The translations under genes were made by a program, and so were the position numbers. This document shows, in pieces, positions 1 to 12,095 of a stretch of DNA of 64,000 nt (positions are counted from its first letter, which is position 1; the number at the start of each line of letters is the position of its first letter). The stretch is from Persicaria tinctoria. Its lineage: Eukaryota > Streptophyta > Magnoliopsida > Caryophyllales > Polygonaceae. Under the pieces are notes generated by a model, which was given only the letters and a program-made list of their open reading frames with translations, had not been told where the DNA came from and searched no databases. The stretch covers positions 32,235,475 to 32,299,474 of the forward strand of contig JBANSL010000009.1 in assembly GCA_037127255.1 (NCBI GenBank). Direction: 5' to 3'.

Positions 1-508
<508 letters not shown>

Positions 509-583
509 TTGTTTCGGGTGTATTCAGGCCTTATTGTGTATCATGTGAACACATCTACGCCATTGATTTAGGAGAATCAGAGG

Positions 584-3500
584 CACTACTACATAAAGGG
601 GCTATAGTAGCGGTCAAAAATCGCTACATAAAATAGCAAAACCGCTCCTTTAAAGCTAATGTAGCGGTTTTATAGCCGCTACATCTGCTGCCGCTGCCTT
701 AGCTATAATGTGGCGGTTTCATTGACCTAATGTGGCGGTTTCTATTTGGAACACAAAACCGCTGCATTATTATAAAGAACCGCTACAAAAATGCCTTTAT
801 GTGGCGGTTTTTGAGACACCTTTTGGTGACACTTGTTTGAGCCTAAGGTGGCGGTTTTCTACCTGTGAAGCGCCAATCCATTCTATTGTAGGTATATAAT
901 ATATTACATTAATTTAATTCATTTGATTTAGCTATCATTATTATAGGTAGATCTAAATGGCTGTAGCAAACATCAAATCTGAAAAATAAAATTGCACATA
1001 AAATAAATGTCTCACCAACAAAATAAATTAAAATCATCTTACAAGATTAAAATATATTACTACAAACACAAATTCATTGAAAATGAAAGTGTATAACAAA
1101 ATGAAATTAAAAGCTAAATATAAAGATCTCAATCTAGCATAGATACATTGAAAAAACTTAGAAACTAGTGCCCTCATCTTTGGCCACGACTTCCGTTTAC
1201 ACCACCGTAAAGTTTCTATCAAAGATACTGAAATCATCCTGAAAAAAACAAAAAAAGATGATAAAGATTAAAATAAAGATATATTAAACATTATATGATA
1301 AAATCAACTTATGTTTCAACTCTAAAAAATCAGCTTAAAAAATGGAGAATCGGCTATAAACTCATGTTTTTTCACCTCATCGCCTGCATTAAATATTCTA
1401 GAAATCATAACAATTTTGTAATATGATCAAATTTCCACCTCCCTCCCAATCAATCAAAATCATCCTAAAACATCAAATCAATAGCCATAACTAAGTAAAC
1501 TTAAAATTAAATTTTATGCAAGTTTGAGATTCAAACAAAATCTATGTTATATGGAGAATCGACTATAAACTAGTGCGTTTTTTTACCTGTATTAAATATT
1601 ATAAAAATCATAACAATTTGTTTTTTCACCTGTATTAAATATTACTACGTATACAAATCATAACCGGATCAAATTTCCCTCTCCCTCTCAATCAATCAAA
1701 ATCACCCTAAAACATTAAATCAATGGCCATAAGTAAACTTCAAATTTTATGCAAATTTGAGATTGAAACAGATTAAGCACAATGAAAAAATAGGATGGAA
1801 TTAATTCAATGAGAAATTTCCATAAACAATGCCAAAAGGCTGGTCTAAAATCAACTTTATTATGTTTTAGTTTTAGAAAATCAAATTATGTTTCAATTGG
1901 GGAAAAAATCAACTTACGTTTCAGCTTATATTTCTTACGGTGTTCACTCGCATTGTACCTTAGCTAGATTTAGGCTTGTAGTTGTAGCTGGTACTTGGTA
2001 ATTTTTCCAATTAGACTTGATTAAGACACTGAATTTTCTTTTTTTAAGGACAAGGCCGGTATTGGAACATAATTACATATGGAAGACATGGTAATTTGAA
2101 GATGAAAATCTAGATGGTTACAATTGTGCCGGCCAACATATATTTAACTCGTAGAAAACATGACAGTTTCACAATAATCAACTATATGCTAAGTTGTAAA
2201 TAACACACCTCTTTTCCTTGGTAAACAAAATCTAGATGCATCCTTGTGACCTAGCTTGCGGTTGGATTTCTATTGGAAAAAAATCCATATGCAGACCATT
2301 GTCACATTTTTTGCCATTTTGTGTGTGTAAGCCTGCATTTGGGATAAAAATTACACAACATAGAAGACAAAAATCACAATAAAAATGATTGCATGATAAA
2401 TAAGTTCTTATTATACCTCCAATTTCCAATAGAACATCAAATGCAAACAAAAATGTTGATGATCTACCATAGCATGTGAATCCCAAACTTAGTAGAAACT
2501 GAAAAAAAAATTCACATGAATGAGTGAGCCAGATCAATTACAGAAACAGAGGTAGAGGGCACAAGTGCAGCACTTAACTAACATCTGGGTGAAAATGTGA
2601 AATTAGCTAATAGTAGTGAGAAGAAAAAAAAAACTCACAATGGGAAAAGGTCAAAAACAGGCAGAAAAGCAAAGGGAGTTGCTGCCCACCTAGGATCTGT
2701 TTATGTTTAATTTAAAACACCACCATCCTTCATTTTATAATAATAAGCTAAAGTAGAAGAGGCGCATTCCAATCCAAACATATACTCCGTACTTAGCAAG
2801 CTAGTAAGCTACATATATATATTATAAAATGTGAAGTGTAGTAATACTTAAGGAGGAAAGCTACAATATGTCACCTATATCATATATCAGACAGTAGATT
2901 TTTTCAACAAATCTAAACATTAAACAACATCAACCTCCGGTTGGAGAAGGAATTGAAGTGCACGTGATACTACACACCAAACTGGTAGCCCAATTCCTAT
3001 ATTTCCACCCACATTTAATTACTTTGTTTATTACTGTAATAAAATTTGAAGGGAGAAAGGAAACAAAAACACAACAAAAGTGGGAAATCTCTGAGGAGCA
3101 GAGAAGCAAGAAAATGGCAGTTTTAACTCTTTAAGTTACGAATGTGGTTTCAATTCAAATGGGAGCTATGTTTTAATATCCCCATAAGCTGAGGGCAAAG
3201 ACCTTCTAAATCTTGCTACTGTGCTTTTTGTTGCATCTTTTACCCTCTTCAGTACAAAGATGAGCTCAATTGTTGCACACTTGCACTTGGACATTAAATA
3301 TATTTTTATCCCAAATGTGAAAATGGGATCGTGATCTCTTATGTCCTAGAATAACTTGAATTCGTGCAATTTCACATACTATCTTGGGCAAGCATCCTAT
3401 ATTCCTCTTCCATACCAGGCAAGGACCATAGTTAATAGAAATGAAAAATCATTGCACATTTGAATGAAGAGACTAAAATTAATAGTCATAATACTATTAT

Positions 3501-4367
3501 TTCATCTATAACCATTAATTTTGGACTCAAGAGGGAATGTAATCACGCCTAATCCGAAACCAAAAAGAAAATAATGATAATTTGATAATGAAAAACTATA
3601 AAGAAATGTGAAAATATACCAAGTCAAAATTGAAGGCAATTATGCAATGAATTAGAAATTTAAGCCAAACCTAATTTAAATCAATCGATCAGAATGAATT
3701 AGTTAGGATAGAATACCCAAATATCACAATTGAGCGTCGATGTCATCGGGTGGAGGCGAGAACGACTCCTTTCCTGGCTCCAAATATGGACTGACGGAGG
3801 TAACATGAAGTCGGTGTCACATGGCTACAGGTTCTTCATATCTGAAGTGAAAGGTCTTGGTCCATACATGGTGGTGAGAGAGAGCGCGAGAGGAGAGATT
3901 GAGACAAAAGGAGATATCGATAGCCATGGGAGATGGAGAATCGGAGATCTGACAGTAAAGGAGGGAGAAACAGTGAAAGAGAGGGGAAGTAAAGATCTGG
4001 AACAAGGGGTCGAGCGGCGCTCTCTAAAAGAATAGAGTAGGGTTTCTTTAATGACCCCCGAACCCTTGTAAAATACAAATAAAAAATTAAACGGTAGTAG
4101 AGAAATCCGAAACCGCCACATTAGCTCCTAAAAAACGCCACATTTGGTCTTTAAAACCGCCACATTAGATCTTAAAAACCGCCACACTAGAACAAAAATC
4201 AAACCGCTACAGTAGGGTTGTAAAAACCGCTACAATATATCTTAAAAACTCAACATTATAAAAACCGCCACTTAAACCGCTATAAAAGCCTAAACCGCCA
4301 CCCAAACCGCTACAATAGATTTAACCGCTACAAAGCAGCGCTACATTAGGTCGTTAATGTAGTAGTG
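584..4367. mobile_element. Non-autonomous CACTA (En/Spm-type) DNA transposon
   Basis: Both ends carry CACTACTACAT as inverted terminal repeats. The element is flanked by a perfect 3-bp target duplication, AGG at 581-583 and 4368-4370, as expected for the CACTA superfamily. The subterminal regions (about 600-870 and 4100-4340) are packed with AACCGC(C/T)AC motifs, inverted between the two ends, which is the usual arrangement for transposase binding sites. At 3.8 kb it has no recognisable transposase and only short, unsupported reading frames, so it would depend on an enzyme made elsewhere. Confidence 0.93.
1342..1770. repeat. Imperfect tandem duplication, about 212-bp unit
   Basis: Two adjacent diverged copies begin with GGAGAATCG(G/A)CTATAAACT at about 1342 and 1554. 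Both contain the block ending in CAATCAATCAAAATCA(T/C)CCTA. The repeat is internal to the CACTA element and shows no coding signal. Confidence 0.8.
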
Positions 4368-5159
4368 AGGGTTGAGATTATTCGGCAATATTGATTAATT
4401 AAAAATTAAAAAAGGAAAAAACCATAAACAATCCACCACACTGCGCGTGTATACACACTCCCAACCCTACTCCTACCCCCACAATCGACAAATCTGCCCA
4501 TCGAAGAAAGAGAAAGCTCAGAGGGCGATTATTCGACGCCGGCACTTGGGACTCCGGGAGTGGAAGGTGGCTGCGCACCAAGACTCGCCATCTGCACCAC
4601 CAGCACCGACCGGAAAAGCGCCGCCGATTTGAATCTATTAGAGGAGCGAGACGGCTGCGCACCACCGCTGATCGGAAAAGGGCCACCGATTGGAAGTCTG
4701 TTGCGCACCACCACTGTTGATTGTGGATTTGAAAGGATCGCCGATCTACACCACCAATTTGAAGCTATTCGATTTTATCAATGGGTAAGTTTTTGATTTG
4801 GGTTAAAGCATTTCGATATGTCCTCGAACACCCAGCAGCAGCGGCGACTCAAACATATATCGACCAACAACGGGTGGGCGCCATGACATAAAACAATAAG
4901 TTGTTGCGACGGCAACGAGGAGATGACCACGACTAGTGCAATCTGCAAGGGTGAACTAAATTAATGGGTAAGTTTCGAGTTTTTGTTAGGTCAATTGGTT
5001 GTTGGATCGATGTGTTAGGTTTAGGATTAGTCGATGAATACTGTGGTTGTATGATAATTGAATCAATTTGTGAGATTTTAGACCTAATTGAGAGAGATGA
5101 GAGGTCAATTATTGTCGACATCCCAATTGGGGTTTATCATATTATTGTCATTTAAAGTC
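4368..5159. other. Unassigned GC-richer block with coding-like segments
   Basis: Between about 4440 and 4800 the composition is GC-richer than the surroundings. A short unit beginning CTGCGCACCA and containing GATCGGAAAAG-like words recurs about three times. A GTAAG donor-like site follows near 4783. This could be a captured 5' exon or UTR fragment, but no family is recognisable and no reading frame is convincing. Confidence 0.35.
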
Positions 5160-5515
5160 GGTTGTAGCACTGAATAATCCTTTGATACAATCGAATAATC
5201 TATCGATACCATCGAATAATCCATCGATACCATCGAATAATCCATCGATACCATCGAATAATCTATCCATACCTTCGAATAATCTATTTTTTAAGAAAAA
5301 TTGACAATAACAATAATTTGATGCAATCGAATAATATGTCAATACCATCGAATAATATATCGTTATCATCGAATAATCTATCGATAACTTCGAATAATCT
5401 ATCGACACCGTTGAATAATCTAATATTCATTTGATACAATCGAATAATTTATCGATACCATCGAATAATCCATCGATGTCTTCGAATGATCTATCGATAC
5501 CTTCGAATCATAATT
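5160..5515. repeat. 21-bp minisatellite
   Basis: Degenerate repeats of a 21-bp unit close to CATCGAATAATCTATCGATAC occur in two blocks (about 5175-5285 and 5330-5510) separated by a short AT-rich spacer. The period is a multiple of three, so the minus strand shows an artefactual heptapeptide repeat. I do not interpret it as protein. Confidence 0.9.
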
Positions 5516-5981
5516 TTTTTGAAAAATTCACAATAATAATATATGGAGCGTTAATTAGAACAAATCATAATCTATTTTTAATAAAAGTTCTTGATACATA
5601 ATCTTAACAAATCAAGATATATCCATAAGGATTTTTTTTTATAAAAAAATGAAAATCGATACCCACGTATCAAAAATATATAACTAACACAAATTAAAAC
5701 CGGACCTTTCAGATAAAGATTTCTTAAAAAAAATAAAATCGGGCCCCACATATAAAAAAAACAAAACCAACACAAAATAAAATCCGGAAGAAGTGTGCAC
5801 ACGCACCTTCCATGAGCAAGTGACTCAAAATAGCTTGTGGTAATTTTTAATTAAAAAAAAAAAGAAAAATACCTAATTATCACATCCATCCCTTTCAATA
5901 GATCAACGCCCAAGATGTGTTCACATGATATACAATAAGTTTTTGAGTACATATGATCTATAGACTCTATCAATATATATA
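5516..5981. other. AT-rich spacer with one arm of a wide inverted repeat
   Basis: No gene is visible. At 5919-5942 the sequence is the reverse complement, with one mismatch, of CTTATTGTGTATCATGTGAACACATCT at 529-555. The spacer ends in a short AT run that serves as the target of the adjacent LTR array. Confidence 0.5.
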
Positions 5982-7184
5982 TGATAGACGGTTTTTAGTC
6001 GCGTTAACCGTATCAAAATAAATTCGAACTTACTAACTAATGTAGTGTGGTAAGCACGAGTCGATCCCATAGAGAATCAAGTTATTCCTAAGTTAAGTCT
6101 ATTTACAAATTAATAGAAAGGGGGGTTTTGGTGTGATGAGAATAAGAAAGAAAATAAAATAAACTATAAACAAGTTGATGGAGATAGCAATTAAGAATAG
6201 AGTTTCATCTACAGATATCCACTTTAATTTGACCGGTTGATCCTCGAATCTTCTTCAAGTTCTCTTTTCATCTTATTATTGTTCCTGTCCTGATCTTGTG
6301 TAAATTACTAGTCCTGCGAGTCCTAGTAACCCTTACTAATTAGATAACCCTAACACGGTCAAGATTCAACCGAATAGTAGCATTAAGATTAAGGATTAAC
6401 CAGGATACATGCAACACCAAGCTACGAGTCAGCATTCAACATATAATTGATTCTCTACACACCAATTTAGTCCTATGAGTCCTAAAAAGGCATGATTGCT
6501 ACCATGGATTAAGGTTCGCTACGAGGAATCTACAAAATCCTAGCAATAATCTCAACTAGTTGTACGGACTAGAAGAAATCAACATTAATCGCAAAAGAAT
6601 CAATACGAATCAATAGAAATAGAATAAAAATAGAAATCTCACAACTTTATCAAACCAAAACTTCAATCCATAGACGAAACGGAAGAGTTTAGATCTCAAT
6701 AAAAATAAGACAAAAGACAATTAGGTTTAGGATGGAAAGTTAGTCGGCTACTGTCTACGTTCGTTCGGCTCCGTATGAATTGTATATATATTGTAAACTA
6801 ATATCCTACCTTGCATCCCCCTATTCCTAATACTCCGTATAAAAATATAATACTATAAATCTAACTAATCTATCTATCTATCTAATTTAATATAATAAAA
6901 ACAAATGCAAGGCAGCAAGCAATTGTTGAGCGCGCATTGATCGAGCACGCGTCGCCATTCATCAGCCCATCTAGTATACTTTGAGTAGCTTATCCCAATC
7001 TTCCATTCATTATAGTAACTCGGCCCTATCTCGTATAATTCACTCCAAAATGTCTGAAATTAATAAAACACGAGTGTAGACTCTGAAAATTAAATAATAA
7101 CAAATTAACTATAAAATATGTAAAATATGCATAAAAAATGACCTAATATAATATGCAATTATATGAATAAAATAGACTCTATCA
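5982..7184 (-). repeat. LTR 1 of tandem array
   Basis: It begins TGATAGACGG and ends GACTCTATCA on the plus strand, giving TG...CA termini in either orientation. Length is 1203 bp. It serves as the 3' LTR of the left unit. Confidence 0.93.
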
Positions 7185-7577
7185 AACTACCTCATGCTTA
7201 GACTTTTGTTTGTCCCCAAGCAAACTAACTCTAAACAAAGACAGATTCAAAATGAAAGACAAGACTCAAAGCAATTTCTATGAAAGATCGCTCATCAGTA
7301 TGGTTCTCATGGCTAACGGAGTATTTATTATGTTAAGCTTAAAATAATTATGACACTATGAGACCCACATCAAACCGTTCATACTCATTGCTTTAAACTC
7401 AAATTAGGTTCAGGGGATGCTTGCATTCAGAATGTATTGAGCAATCAAATTCATTAAGCACATAAAAATCGGCATAAACACCCATAGATTACTAGGCCTT
7501 TTCTACTTCGGAGTTTCAATAAAGCTCATATTTTTTCCTCTTTCTTTGTTTCTCTAAACACTTTTCTTCCTCCTTGC

Positions 7578-7758
7578 GTGAATTTTATCCTCCACAAACA
7601 GGATCGGTTACTAACCGTATTTTTTTTTCAAAATTCTTATGAGCGTCGAGTGAATTTTATTCTCCTCGAACATTTCTATCAAACTTGGTTTATTTATGAT
7701 TCTTTTCACTCGGGTGAATTTTATCCTCCCCGAGCGGTGTAATTGAATTTTATCCTCC
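7578..7758 (-). repeat. Fourfold motif near the 3' LTR, left unit
   Basis: The plus-strand motif (G/T)TGAATTTTAT(C/T)CTCC occurs at about 7578, 7650, 7714 and 7743. On the element's own strand it is a purine-led GGAGGATAAAATTCAC. It sits about 400-575 bp inside the 3' LTR. The same four copies are conserved near 13694-13877 in the right unit. Function unknown. Confidence 0.75.
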
Positions 7759-8563
7759 TTACACTCATCAACCCAACATATATCAACGCACATAAAAAAA
7801 TCACATCAAATAGATAACCGAATTTACTAGTGCTTTTCATCAGGGGTTTAGACATATAATATACAATAGAAATCATATAAACTTTTTAAAGATTGTTCTA
7901 AACTGAACATCCAACCCATAATCAAGTTCTAACTAAAGCTCATAATCCAGATTATCTATGGAAATCCCACAAGTTTCGTTATTCAATTAAAATTCAAATT
8001 TATTAACTCTTAGGTCATGAAAAACCATATATTATCATCAAGGTCATACCAATCATAGAAACATCTTTCTTATCACATCTAAAAGATAAACTAACAAAAC
8101 AAAAACAAAGACTCAATAGCATAACTTACTATGACAATGGGATAATTATCAAACACCCTATAATGCAACCTATAATGCAGTGAAATTCATAACAAAAATT
8201 GAAAACAACAAAAAAAAAAACTAACGCATAATACGGAGCTACACTTGAATTCCCCCACCCCATGCTTAAAATTTTACTTTGTCCTCAAAGTAAAGAAAAA
8301 AAATGAAAGAGGTAAAGGAAACTCACAATTAAATCAGGCATTCTAGCAATAGCTGTCAATTCAAGATGAGGTAGTTGTGTAGCCTCTTAACCGATCCTAA
8401 AATTCAGCAACTTCTCACAGTTATAGGATCTGTCCAACACCACAAACAGCAGCAAAAACAAGCCAAACTTGCATAGCAATCAACGGCAGATTCGGTTCAG
8501 TAACAAAGGAATATCAAAACATAAAATTCAGCAAGATAGGTGACTATTCCTATGTACTAACAC

Positions 8564-9333
8564 CTATGTTACCCGGATACGGATATGGATACGGGGATAC
8601 GATACGATACGGGTACGGGGATACGGCAATCTCAAAAATATAGGATACGATACGGCCAAGATACGGCAACATAAATAATATGTTGTTTTAAAGGTCTAAG
8701 CGTAAATAATAGCTATTTATCATCCAAACATATATAAACGAAACTATATTAAAACTATGAAGTCTTTAACATCGAGTTCAGAAAAATAACAAGAATGGCC
8801 AAGTTAAAATTCAATCCATAATTATTATTTTTTTGGAGAAATTCAATCCACCTTTACTTATTACTAATCCGTTGGCATATTAGATATAAAAGGGAGGATT
8901 TTAATTTTTTGATCTGGACTTTAACTTTGGGCTTGGCCCAATCCACATGTTGTAATTTGTAACTAAAAACCCTAGACCCTGTACGAATTCAGAAAAGCTT
9001 CCATCTTCAACCTCAAGTTCCAGCGTCTTCCCCGCCGCTCCACAAGGTTCCAGCTTCAACCTCATATATGGCGACCTCAGATATGGCGATTAATACAATA
9101 CTTCAGGTGGCCGTGGAAACTGCCAGGGAGACGACGAGGGCTCAATCGACAAGCTCTCAGAGGTCGAGAATACCGTATCCTATGCCGTATCTAAACAGCT
9201 TTGTCCAGTCAACGATACGTTGACCGTATTCGATACTGGGATACACGTATCGTACCCGTATCGGCCCGTATCCGCGTATCCGACCGTATCGGATACAAAA
9301 TACAAAGCTCCCAGCCGTGTCCGGGTAACATAG
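8564..9333. mobile_element. hAT-type non-autonomous transposon in left unit
   Basis: Terminal inverted repeats CTATGTTACCCGGA and TCCGGGTAACATAG are flanked by an exact 8-bp duplication ACTAACAC (8556-8563 and 9334-9341). The right unit of the same tandem array has the empty site with a single ACTAACAC at 14666-14673, which proves the boundaries. The ends are arrays of GATACG/CGTATC hexamers. The interior has a short plus-strand frame starting at 9068 (MATSDMAINTILQ...) of about 50 codons, perhaps a transposase first exon or captured sequence. I see no hAT dimerisation domain. Confidence 0.95.
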
Positions 9334-10429
9334 ACTAACACCCTTAAAACATGAAAGAAGAGTAGAAAGTACAGCCCTAGGTGTTTAGCAGAAGCTTTCA
9401 ACAACTTTTGGATGCAATTGGCATTTGTGAACCTTCTTGGAGTCGAAAAAATATAGGCAGTCTCCTTTGCAAAAGGTCCTGGCCAAGACACAAAGCAAAG
9501 AAAACATACAAGACAAAACAATCCGACTTCCCAAGTACATATATCATCCAAGAACAAAGAACAACAACGACCAAACCACTAAAATCAGCCCCAACTGCTC
9601 ATGCTCAACCACTTATGTCAAATTCAAAACATGGAATTGAAGTGATTTCAGGGAGCATATAACAAGAAAGGAACACGATATTGGATCAAGCAGGATACTG
9701 AGAAAAGACGTAGTTCATACTCAAGTCATATTTAAAGTGAAAAATCAATGAATTCGAGTGACTTCAGAAGAGTAGAAACTAGCAAGCTAAAATTGCATAA
9801 TAGACACCATCTTATAGCAACTAGGCATGTCCAAATAAAAGCAATCAGAAATCAGAACAAGAAGTCATGAACCAACTCAAGCAACTAAGCAATCGAAGAG
9901 AAATCAGCCCTATACATCATGCTCATCCATATTTTGCAACTAAAATCATGAAAATTGTATATGGACACAGGAGCAGACAAGGAAATAAACAAGACCGGCC
10001 CAATAAAAAAAATTCACCAAGGCCAAGATAAAGCAAAACCCAGCTAGTTTAGAGACTCACGAGTAAACAAACTCAATGGAAAAACCACATATTACACCTA
10101 ATTTAGTCCAGGAGAATGCTCAAAAGCCATAAAATCATAGCACTACTCCCCTAATCAAGGTGAACAGAAGCAACAATGCAGCAGTTCAAGCATCTGTTCA
10201 CTATAATAGACTTCCTAGTGCATTATCAATTACCAATTCAACAATTTCAATCACAAAGATGAAGCAAAATCAGGCATTCACCCAGCCCACAACAATCGAA
10301 CTCGAGCACAACCAACCGTCACCAAAAATCCCACCAAAAATTGTCAGGAATTCAGTCCGGAAAATCCCCAAAAAAAATCGGAATCGATACACGCTTAGCT
10401 CAGGGAGAGAATACCTGGCACTTACCTAA

Positions 10430-10790
10430 CCGATATTGGAGTCAAATTGAGAAGAATCGGGGTTAATTGGAGTTACAGGAGGGACTTTGGATCCATCCTC
10501 CGGCGGTGCTGGTGTGATAACCGTGCCGGAGACGGGCTGGTGGAGTGGCTAACGGTGGGCAGCAGCGGCTATCGTCTTCGAGCAAAAACGCAGGGCACGG
10601 AACGAGAAGGGCTGGGCCGAGGTACTCGTGGTGCCGGGGATGGAGGCGTCCATGGACAATCGACGGTGTTCGGCAGGAGGACCGGCGGTGCTGAGTGCAG
10701 GCGATGGTCGGGTAGCAGCGAGGAAGAGGGAGACGGGGCGGGGGTCACTGGAGAGAATCGCTTTCCTATTCTTTTCTTTTTTTTCTGAAT
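10430..10790 (-). other. GC-rich, host-exon-like segment in left internal region
   Basis: Composition rises sharply over AT-rich surroundings. On the minus strand it reads like a first exon or 5' UTR of a plant gene, with an A-rich leader, a GC-rich frame beginning near 10827 and a GTAAGTGCC donor-like junction near 10429. The gene of origin is not recognisable. The equivalent block is at about 15770-16125 in the right unit, so capture preceded the tandem duplication. Confidence 0.45.
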
Positions 10791-10867
10791 TTTTTTCTCT
10801 TTTCTTTAAAAAAAATGAAATAAACAAAAACCGTAACTAAACCAGAAAATAAAATAAAAGAGTAAAA

Positions 10868-11968
10868 TTATTCTGACCTAACAGTGAAATTTTTTTTATT
10901 ATTTTTTTTAAAAAAACATACCTTGGTTCTCTCGATCCGTTCAGACATTGTTAAAGCCCTCAACAATTTGTCAAACTCTTGTGCACACATATCAAGCATG
11001 CATATATAATATAATGATAAACTGAAACTAAATAATATTGCAGATAAGAACCATTTCAACTTATCAAACAAGCGAGTATGACTCTTTGTAGAGGGTATAT
11101 AATACCACCAATTCAGTTCCATTGGTGTCTTTTCAAAATAACAATTAAAAGTATCAATATAATCATCATTACCTTCCAAATCGCAAAGACTTACCTTTAT
11201 TACCTCTTGAGCCTCAGCAGGTGGCTCTAGACATCGTTCATCAACGGGTGAGCTCAAAATGAATGCATCGGATGGAGTATGAGACACAACACATGAAACC
11301 TCATGCGTCGACTCATGAGATTCCAAGTCAGGAAGCACTAGATCCTCTTCTCCATCGTCAAAGAAACTGTCGTCATCTGTGAACAATTCCTCATCGTTAT
11401 GAAACCAACTAGGAGGGAATGAATTAAACACAATGACTTCGGCAGGATCTTCCATTCCTACATTCTTCACTGTCTCATGAGATGACGGAATGGGTTGGCT
11501 TTCTTTATCAACTTGAGGGGAGGCCATCTTCTTTGCTATTATCTCACTTACTGTTTGAGTAAGTTGACTCAATTGTTCCCCCAAGTTTTTGATCCTCTCA
11601 CCATTCTCCTGTATCGCTTGAGCATTCTCCTGTATCGCTTGAGTAATGGCTTGGATTTCATCGTCCAAGTGAGTGACAGAGTCCCCCATTGGTAGTGATA
11701 CCGAAGTGAAGGATTCTTCCTGCGCAATATGGTAATCCATATAACAGAAAAAATCCCACAACCCCGACAAACCTAACCGTGCTAGGCCTCCGTTACTCAT
11801 GTGCTCAACAAGTGCTCGTGTCTCAGCAGTCATCCCGTCAATTATGCAAACAATCATATCTCTGATGCTGTCTTGATAACCCCGTGAATTACGGATGTCC
11901 ACATATCTCTGCAATCTGTTAAGATATTGGTGAAAGTTCTCACCTTCAAACTGCAATAACCTCAACAT
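10868..11968 (-). CDS. Gag-like protein of the left unit, 366 aa
   Basis: The N-terminal part (FEGENFHQYLNRLQRYV, then IDGMTAETRALVEHMSNGG) resembles the end of the plant gypsy gag domain, where a GE-x-F-x-(K/Q)-x-W/Y-x-R-(L/Y) helix is followed by a G(L/M)TxETK/R motif. The middle has a Q/N-rich coiled-coil-like stretch (about residues 120-155) with repeated QAIQEN, followed by an acidic region. No CCHC zinc knuckle and no protease follow. It lies just downstream of LTR 2 and the PBS, where gag is expected. The last residues run into an A-rich tract, so the C-terminus is doubtful. Gag-like identity is inferred from motif order and position, not from a database match. Confidence 0.6.
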   Translation of the reverse strand: MLRLLQFEGENFHQYLNRLQRYVDIRNSRGYQDSIRDMIVCIIDGMTAETRALVEHMSNGGLARLGLSGLWDFFCYMDYHIAQEESFTSVSLPMGDSVTHLDDEIQAITQAIQENAQAIQENGERIKNLGEQLSQLTQTVSEIIAKKMASPQVDKESQPIPSSHETVKNVGMEDPAEVIVFNSFPPSWFHNDEELFTDDDSFFDDGEEDLVLPDLESHESTHEVSCVVSHTPSDAFILSSPVDERCLEPPAEAQEVIKVSLCDLEGNDDYIDTFNCYFEKTPMELNWWYYIPSTKSHTRLFDKLKWFLSAILFSFSLSLYYICMLDMCAQEFDKLLRALTMSERIERTKVCFFKKNNKKNFTVRSE

Positions 11969-12075
11969 CTAAAAAGTTAGTAGCAAGGGTGTTATGAACC
12001 GTAAGATAGGTTCACAACAAATTAGATATATACAAAAATTGATAAACACACAAAACTAAGAAATAAACTTTGATT

Positions 12076-12092
12076 CCCCGACAACGGCGCCA
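12076..12092 (-). other. Primer-binding site (tRNA-Asp type), left unit
   Basis: On the minus strand it reads TGGCGCCGTTGTCGGGG and lies three bases inside LTR 2. Apart from one substitution it matches the TGGCGCCGTTGCCGGGG primer site known from plant Athila/TAT-type gypsy elements. It sets the minus-strand orientation. Confidence 0.9.
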
Positions 12093-12095
12093 ATT

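Noticed and set aside
3730..4121. Overlapping plus and minus frames near the right end of the first CACTA element
   Set aside because: Short, open on both strands, no similarity to CACTA transposases or to any gene I know.
5148..5408. Minus-strand frame with a repeated GLFDGID heptad
   Set aside because: It is a 21-bp minisatellite read in frame. No conserved protein is implied, and the spaced repeats do not form a CRISPR array.
9180..9557. 125-codon minus-strand frame across the hAT right end
   Set aside because: It spans the transposon boundary and part of the retrotransposon, so it is an insertion artefact. The empty-site unit has only a shorter version.
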